From Flavobacteriales bacterium (GTDB taxonomy: Bacteria > Bacteroidota > Bacteroidia > JACJYZ01), in contig JACJYZ010000003.1 of NCBI GenBank assembly GCA_020635855.1, positions 744,001 through 808,000 of the forward strand: a stretch of 64,000 nt of DNA, read 5' to 3'. Positions 60,760 through 64,000 of the stretch are shown here, piece after piece (positions within the stretch are counted from its first letter, which is position 1; each line of letters begins with the position of its first letter). The position numbers were made by a program, and so were the translations under genes. The notes under the pieces are model-generated. The model was given only the letters and a program-made list of their open reading frames with translations. It searched no databases and was not told the DNA's origin.

Positions 60760-63700
60760 ATGAAAAAACAGTTGACCACATGGTTGATGGGCATGTCATC
60801 CTTGTTGGCCTTCCAGCAGGAAAGTCAGGCCCAGATTACCTTGCTGCAGGACTACGAGAACGACGTATCGCCTGCTATCGGAACCTTTCAGGGTATCGAC
60901 TACCGTGAATCAGGTTTCTCCGCTCTGTATCCCATCCCGGGTACGAACGGAACCGAGTTCTGGACATGCACCGACCGCGGTGTGAACATCGATGCAGCCA
61001 ACGCAAACCCTGCCGGCTGCCATCCCGAGTATGACAAACTGTATGCGTTTCCGGCATATGCACCGAAGATCATTCGTCTGCGCCTGAACGCAAGCGGAGC
61101 GTTGGATGTTCTCCAGGTGCTCCCCATGAGACGCCCCAACGGCACCCCCGCCACAGGCATCATCAACCCGACCGGCTTCGGCAGCACGGCCGCTGAATTG
61201 CCCATTAAAGATACCGTGCAGGATTGTGCCAACTTCAACCTGAAAGTGGTTGCCAAGGATGTATATGGCATCGACTCTGAAGGCGTCATTGTTGATAACG
61301 ACGGTAATTTCTGGATCTGCGAGGAAGGTGGTCCGGTTGTCTGGAAACTCAACAAGAACGGTGTGGTGTTGCAACGCTTCACCCCGTATGCGAATCAACC
61401 CGGCGCCGAGCCCATCGACATCGCCATTGACTCGGTATTCAAATACCGCCGCAACAACCGCGGTTTCGAAGGCATCGCACTTTCTCCCAACGGAAAGATC
61501 TATGCCATCATCCAAAGCCCCATCCTGTATCCCGATGCAAGTACCGGTGAAAACACACAGGTGCACCGCATCCTGGAGATCGATCCCCAAACCAACGCAA
61601 CCCGCATGTTCGCCTACCTGAACGACGGTGAGATCGGCAGCGGTTCCAACAAGATCCGTCTGAAGGATTGGAAAATCGGTGACATGGCCGCCATCAACGA
61701 CCACGAATTCCTCGTGCTCGAAGCAGCAGCCCGCGGTACCTCCGACATCAAACGCATGTACAAGATCGATATCAGCGCCGCTACCCCGGTGCATTCAGGC
61801 CTGTACGGCGGTCAAACCCTCGAACAGCTTGTTGATGCCACCGGCCTTTCCAGTAACGGCATTACCCCGGTTGCCAAAACCCTGGTGATGGACCTGCTCG
61901 CCAACGGATGGCCCGCCGACCTCGACAAAGCCGAAGGCCTTGCCATCATCAACGACAGCACCATCGCCATCGGTAACGACAACGACTACGGTCAGGCGTC
62001 TCCCGACGAAGACGGTATCGCCATCGCAACCGGTAAGAAGAGCCACGTGATCACCTTCCGCCTGAGCGGCAGCGATAAACTCGCCGGCTATGTTGCTCCT
62101 TCTACCGATCTGCTTGCCGACGGTCAAACAGGCCCCAGCACATTCACCACCCCTTATTTGCAATCTTCCATTGCTCAAGGCAAATTCACATCCATCCTCA
62201 CAGCAGGCGATGTGGTTGGCGGATACAAAATGGTGGGTATTCCCGATGGAACAGGTGCATTTGACAATGGCGACGGAACCTTCACCCTGCTCGTGAACCA
62301 CGAGATTTCCAAAGGCGGTGGTGCCGTTCGCGCACACGGCTCAAACGGTGCTTTCGTATCACATTGGATCATCAACAAATCGGATCTGAGCGTGGTAAGC
62401 GGCGGCGACCAGATGCAGAATGTGAAACTGTGGAATGGCAGCGGTTACGATGCCTACAATGCAGGTAATCCTTCTGCACTCGCCAGCTTCGATCGTTTCT
62501 GCTCTGCCGACCTCGCAGCTCCTTCTGCTTTTTACAACAGTGCATCCGGACTGGGAACCGAAAACCGCATTTTCATCAACGGTGAAGAAAGCGGAACCGA
62601 AGGTCGCGTAATGGGCCACATTGCAACAGGTTCGGAAGCAGGTACTTCTTACCAACTGCCTTACCTCGGACGTGCAGCATGGGAGAACGTGGTTGCAAGT
62701 CCGTACGCCAGCGACAAAACCGTTGTTGGTGGCATGGATGACGGAACCAGTGGACAGGTACACTTCTACATCGGTACCAAAACCAACACCGGCAGCGACA
62801 TTGAAAAAGCGGGTCTGACCAACGGTAATTTTTACGCCGTGAAGGTGGACGGACTTCTTTCCGAAACCAGTGCATCCGTACCTGTCCCGGGAACGGCCTT
62901 CAGCCTGGTGAACCTCGGACAGGTGCAGAATACTTCAGGTACTGCGATCAACACCCTGTGTGACAATGCAGGTGTTACGCACTTCCTGCGCCCCGAAGAC
63001 GGTGCATGGGACCCTTCCAATCCAAATGATTTCTACTTCGTGACCACCAACAGCTTCAGCGCACCCAGCCGCATGTGGAGGCTTCGCTTCAGCGACATCA
63101 ACAACCCCGAACTGGGCGGTACAATCGAAGCCGTACTGGATGGAACCGAAGGTCAGCACATGTTCGACAACATGACCATCGATAAGTACGGTCATGCCCT
63201 GTTGCAGGAAGATGTGGGCAACAATGTTCACATCGGCAAAGTGTTCCAGTACGACATCGACACCGATGTACTGACAGAAGTAGGTCACCACGACCCGGCC
63301 CGCTTCCTGAACGGTGGTCCCCTTTACCTGACACAAGACGAAGAGTCTTCAGGTGTGATTGATGCCCAGGATATCCTCGGCGGAGGCATGTTCCTGATGG
63401 TGGTACAAGCCCACTACAACATTCCCGGTGAAGTGTACCAGGGTGGTCAGCTGCTTGCCTTCTACAATCCCGACAGCGAACAGGATTACTACTGTGCACA
63501 TGCCGGACTGGGTGTGGATGCCGGTGCCAACCAAGCCGTATATGTTGGGTATTCACCGGAAGAATGTGCCGATCTTACCGCCAGCATCTCAGGTGGTGCT
63601 GCACCATACAGTGTTGAATGGAGCACAGGAGAAACCACTCCTGTCATCAACGTGTGTCCGGTCAGCGGAACTCAATACAGCGTAACCGTTACCGAAGCCC

Positions 63701-64000
63701 GCGGTTGCACCGCCAGCGATGACGTAACCGTTTGCGCTACGGACGTAACCTGTGGCAACAACGGAAACAAAGTGGAAGTATGTGCCACCACCACGGTTCA
63801 TGGCCAAGTGGTTTGCCACAAAACCCTGTGCATAGCAGCTCCCGCCGTGGATGCACTGCTGGCTCACTCGGGTAACTCTAACACCACCTACAGCCTCGGT
63901 GCTTGTGATGAAGCAGGCGAGTGCGAAGATGGTGGCGAAGCCAAAACCATTTCAGGCGACTTCGGTCAACTGTCTATGACAGCTGAAGAAGCCAACCTGA
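60760..64000 (+). CDS. secreted phytase-like / PhoX-like esterase, 3' end outside the window
   Basis: 1080 codons present, still open at the last base. Signal peptide (MKKQLTTWLMGMSSLLAFQQ..., QAQ cut). First part (about 20-450): FQGIDYRESGFSALYPIPG, VYGIDSEGVIVDNDGNFWI, RGFEGIALSPNGKIYAII, IGDMAAINDHEFLVLE - the esterase-like activity of phytase family, a beta-propeller. Second part (from about 475): GGYKMVGIPDGTGAFDNGDG, FTLLVNHEISKG, AWENVVASPYASDKTVVGG, similar to PhoX/DUF839 calcium-dependent alkaline phosphatases. Then Ig-like repeats (SISGGAAPYSVEWSTGETTP). A T9SS C-terminus is expected beyond the edge. Likely liberates phosphate from phytate or other phosphoesters outside the cell. 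Confidence 0.85.
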   Translation, partial: MKKQLTTWLMGMSSLLAFQQESQAQITLLQDYENDVSPAIGTFQGIDYRESGFSALYPIPGTNGTEFWTCTDRGVNIDAANANPAGCHPEYDKLYAFPAYAPKIIRLRLNASGALDVLQVLPMRRPNGTPATGIINPTGFGSTAAELPIKDTVQDCANFNLKVVAKDVYGIDSEGVIVDNDGNFWICEEGGPVVWKLNKNGVVLQRFTPYANQPGAEPIDIAIDSVFKYRRNNRGFEGIALSPNGKIYAIIQSPILYPDASTGENTQVHRILEIDPQTNATRMFAYLNDGEIGSGSNKIRLKDWKIGDMAAINDHEFLVLEAAARGTSDIKRMYKIDISAATPVHSGLYGGQTLEQLVDATGLSSNGITPVAKTLVMDLLANGWPADLDKAEGLAIINDSTIAIGNDNDYGQASPDEDGIAIATGKKSHVITFRLSGSDKLAGYVAPSTDLLADGQTGPSTFTTPYLQSSIAQGKFTSILTAGDVVGGYKMVGIPDGTGAFDNGDGTFTLLVNHEISKGGGAVRAHGSNGAFVSHWIINKSDLSVVSGGDQMQNVKLWNGSGYDAYNAGNPSALASFDRFCSADLAAPSAFYNSASGLGTENRIFINGEESGTEGRVMGHIATGSEAGTSYQLPYLGRAAWENVVASPYASDKTVVGGMDDGTSGQVHFYIGTKTNTGSDIEKAGLTNGNFYAVKVDGLLSETSASVPVPGTAFSLVNLGQVQNTSGTAINTLCDNAGVTHFLRPEDGAWDPSNPNDFYFVTTNSFSAPSRMWRLRFSDINNPELGGTIEAVLDGTEGQHMFDNMTIDKYGHALLQEDVGNNVHIGKVFQYDIDTDVLTEVGHHDPARFLNGGPLYLTQDEESSGVIDAQDILGGGMFLMVVQAHYNIPGEVYQGGQLLAFYNPDSEQDYYCAHAGLGVDAGANQAVYVGYSPEECADLTASISGGAAPYSVEWSTGETTPVINVCPVSGTQYSVTVTEARGCTASDDVTVCATDVTCGNNGNKVEVCATTTVHGQVVCHKTLCIAAPAVDALLAHSGNSNTTYSLGACDEAGECEDGGEAKTISGDFGQLSMTAEEANL

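Noticed and set aside
60910..62337. Long minus-strand frames (294 and 180 codons) opposite the PhoX-like gene
   Set aside because: Low-complexity antisense of a high-GC coding region; the plus-strand protein has a signal peptide and domains.

Overview
The window reads as a chromosomal contig of a Bacteroidota (Bacteroidetes) bacterium. Evidence: a GldM-type subunit of the type IX secretion system (T9SS), two large secreted metalloproteases ending in T9SS sorting domains, a TonB-dependent receptor with a carboxypeptidase-regulatory N-domain, several TAnnTTTG-type -7 boxes, few Shine-Dalgarno sequences, and a CTnDOT-like tyrosine integrase. No 16S rRNA or other marker allows a class or genus to be named.

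Layout. 1-6.4 kb: end of ruvX, a four-helix-bundle (S23-like) gene between inverted 8-mer arrays, an orphan gldM, an ORF6N gene containing a perfect palindrome, tRNA-Leu(CAG), then a dipeptidase/membrane-protein operon. 6.4-13.6 kb: two paralogous 513-residue helical proteins bracketing a T9SS metalloprotease, among dispersed repeats. 13.9-20.5 kb: IS copy 1 next to a second metalloprotease that has lost its N-terminus, a PLAT-domain protein, and a 178-bp tandem array. 20.5-36.1 kb: an accessory island ending at tRNA-Ser(UGA). Its core is visibly AT-richer and lies between two direct copies of one 1514-bp IS3-family element (copies 2 and 3). It carries a truncated K+ channel subunit, a Fur-family regulator, a CzcA-TolC fusion, a CzcB-type adaptor, a P1B ATPase and two possible phage remnants. 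A wHTH fragment, an excisionase-like protein and the integrase follow.

36.2-43.6 kb: ordinary envelope genes (lipoprotein, GNAT, MuiA-like DUF4139, TonB receptor) and a polytopic membrane protein interrupted by one in-frame TAG. 43.8-51.1 kb: the DUF58 / MoxR / DUF4350 / DUF4129 / SpoIIM block, divergent from an RDD gene, then a second RDD gene cut by IS copy 4. 52.6-60.4 kb: seven overlapping genes whose first gene is also cut by IS copy 4. They encode a dikinase of rifampicin-phosphotransferase architecture, a BtaA-like DUF3419 aminocarboxypropyl transferase, a CTP-dependent lipid-kinase-like protein, a CDP-alcohol phosphatidyltransferase, a CdsA-like cytidylyltransferase, a GNAT protein and an OleC-like adenylating ligase. 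I read this as a lipid-headgroup pathway and the best candidate for an undescribed system here. 60.8-64 kb: a secreted phytase-like/PhoX-like protein running off the window.

Themes. (i) Four near-identical IS copies sit at broken genes, and only one shows a plausible 3-bp target duplication. Deletions, recombination between copies, or assembly joins at the IS should be suspected. (ii) A low-complexity CATACAGCA repeat family recurs across 35 kb, including inside the 3' ends of two genes. (iii) T9SS parts and T9SS cargo occur together.
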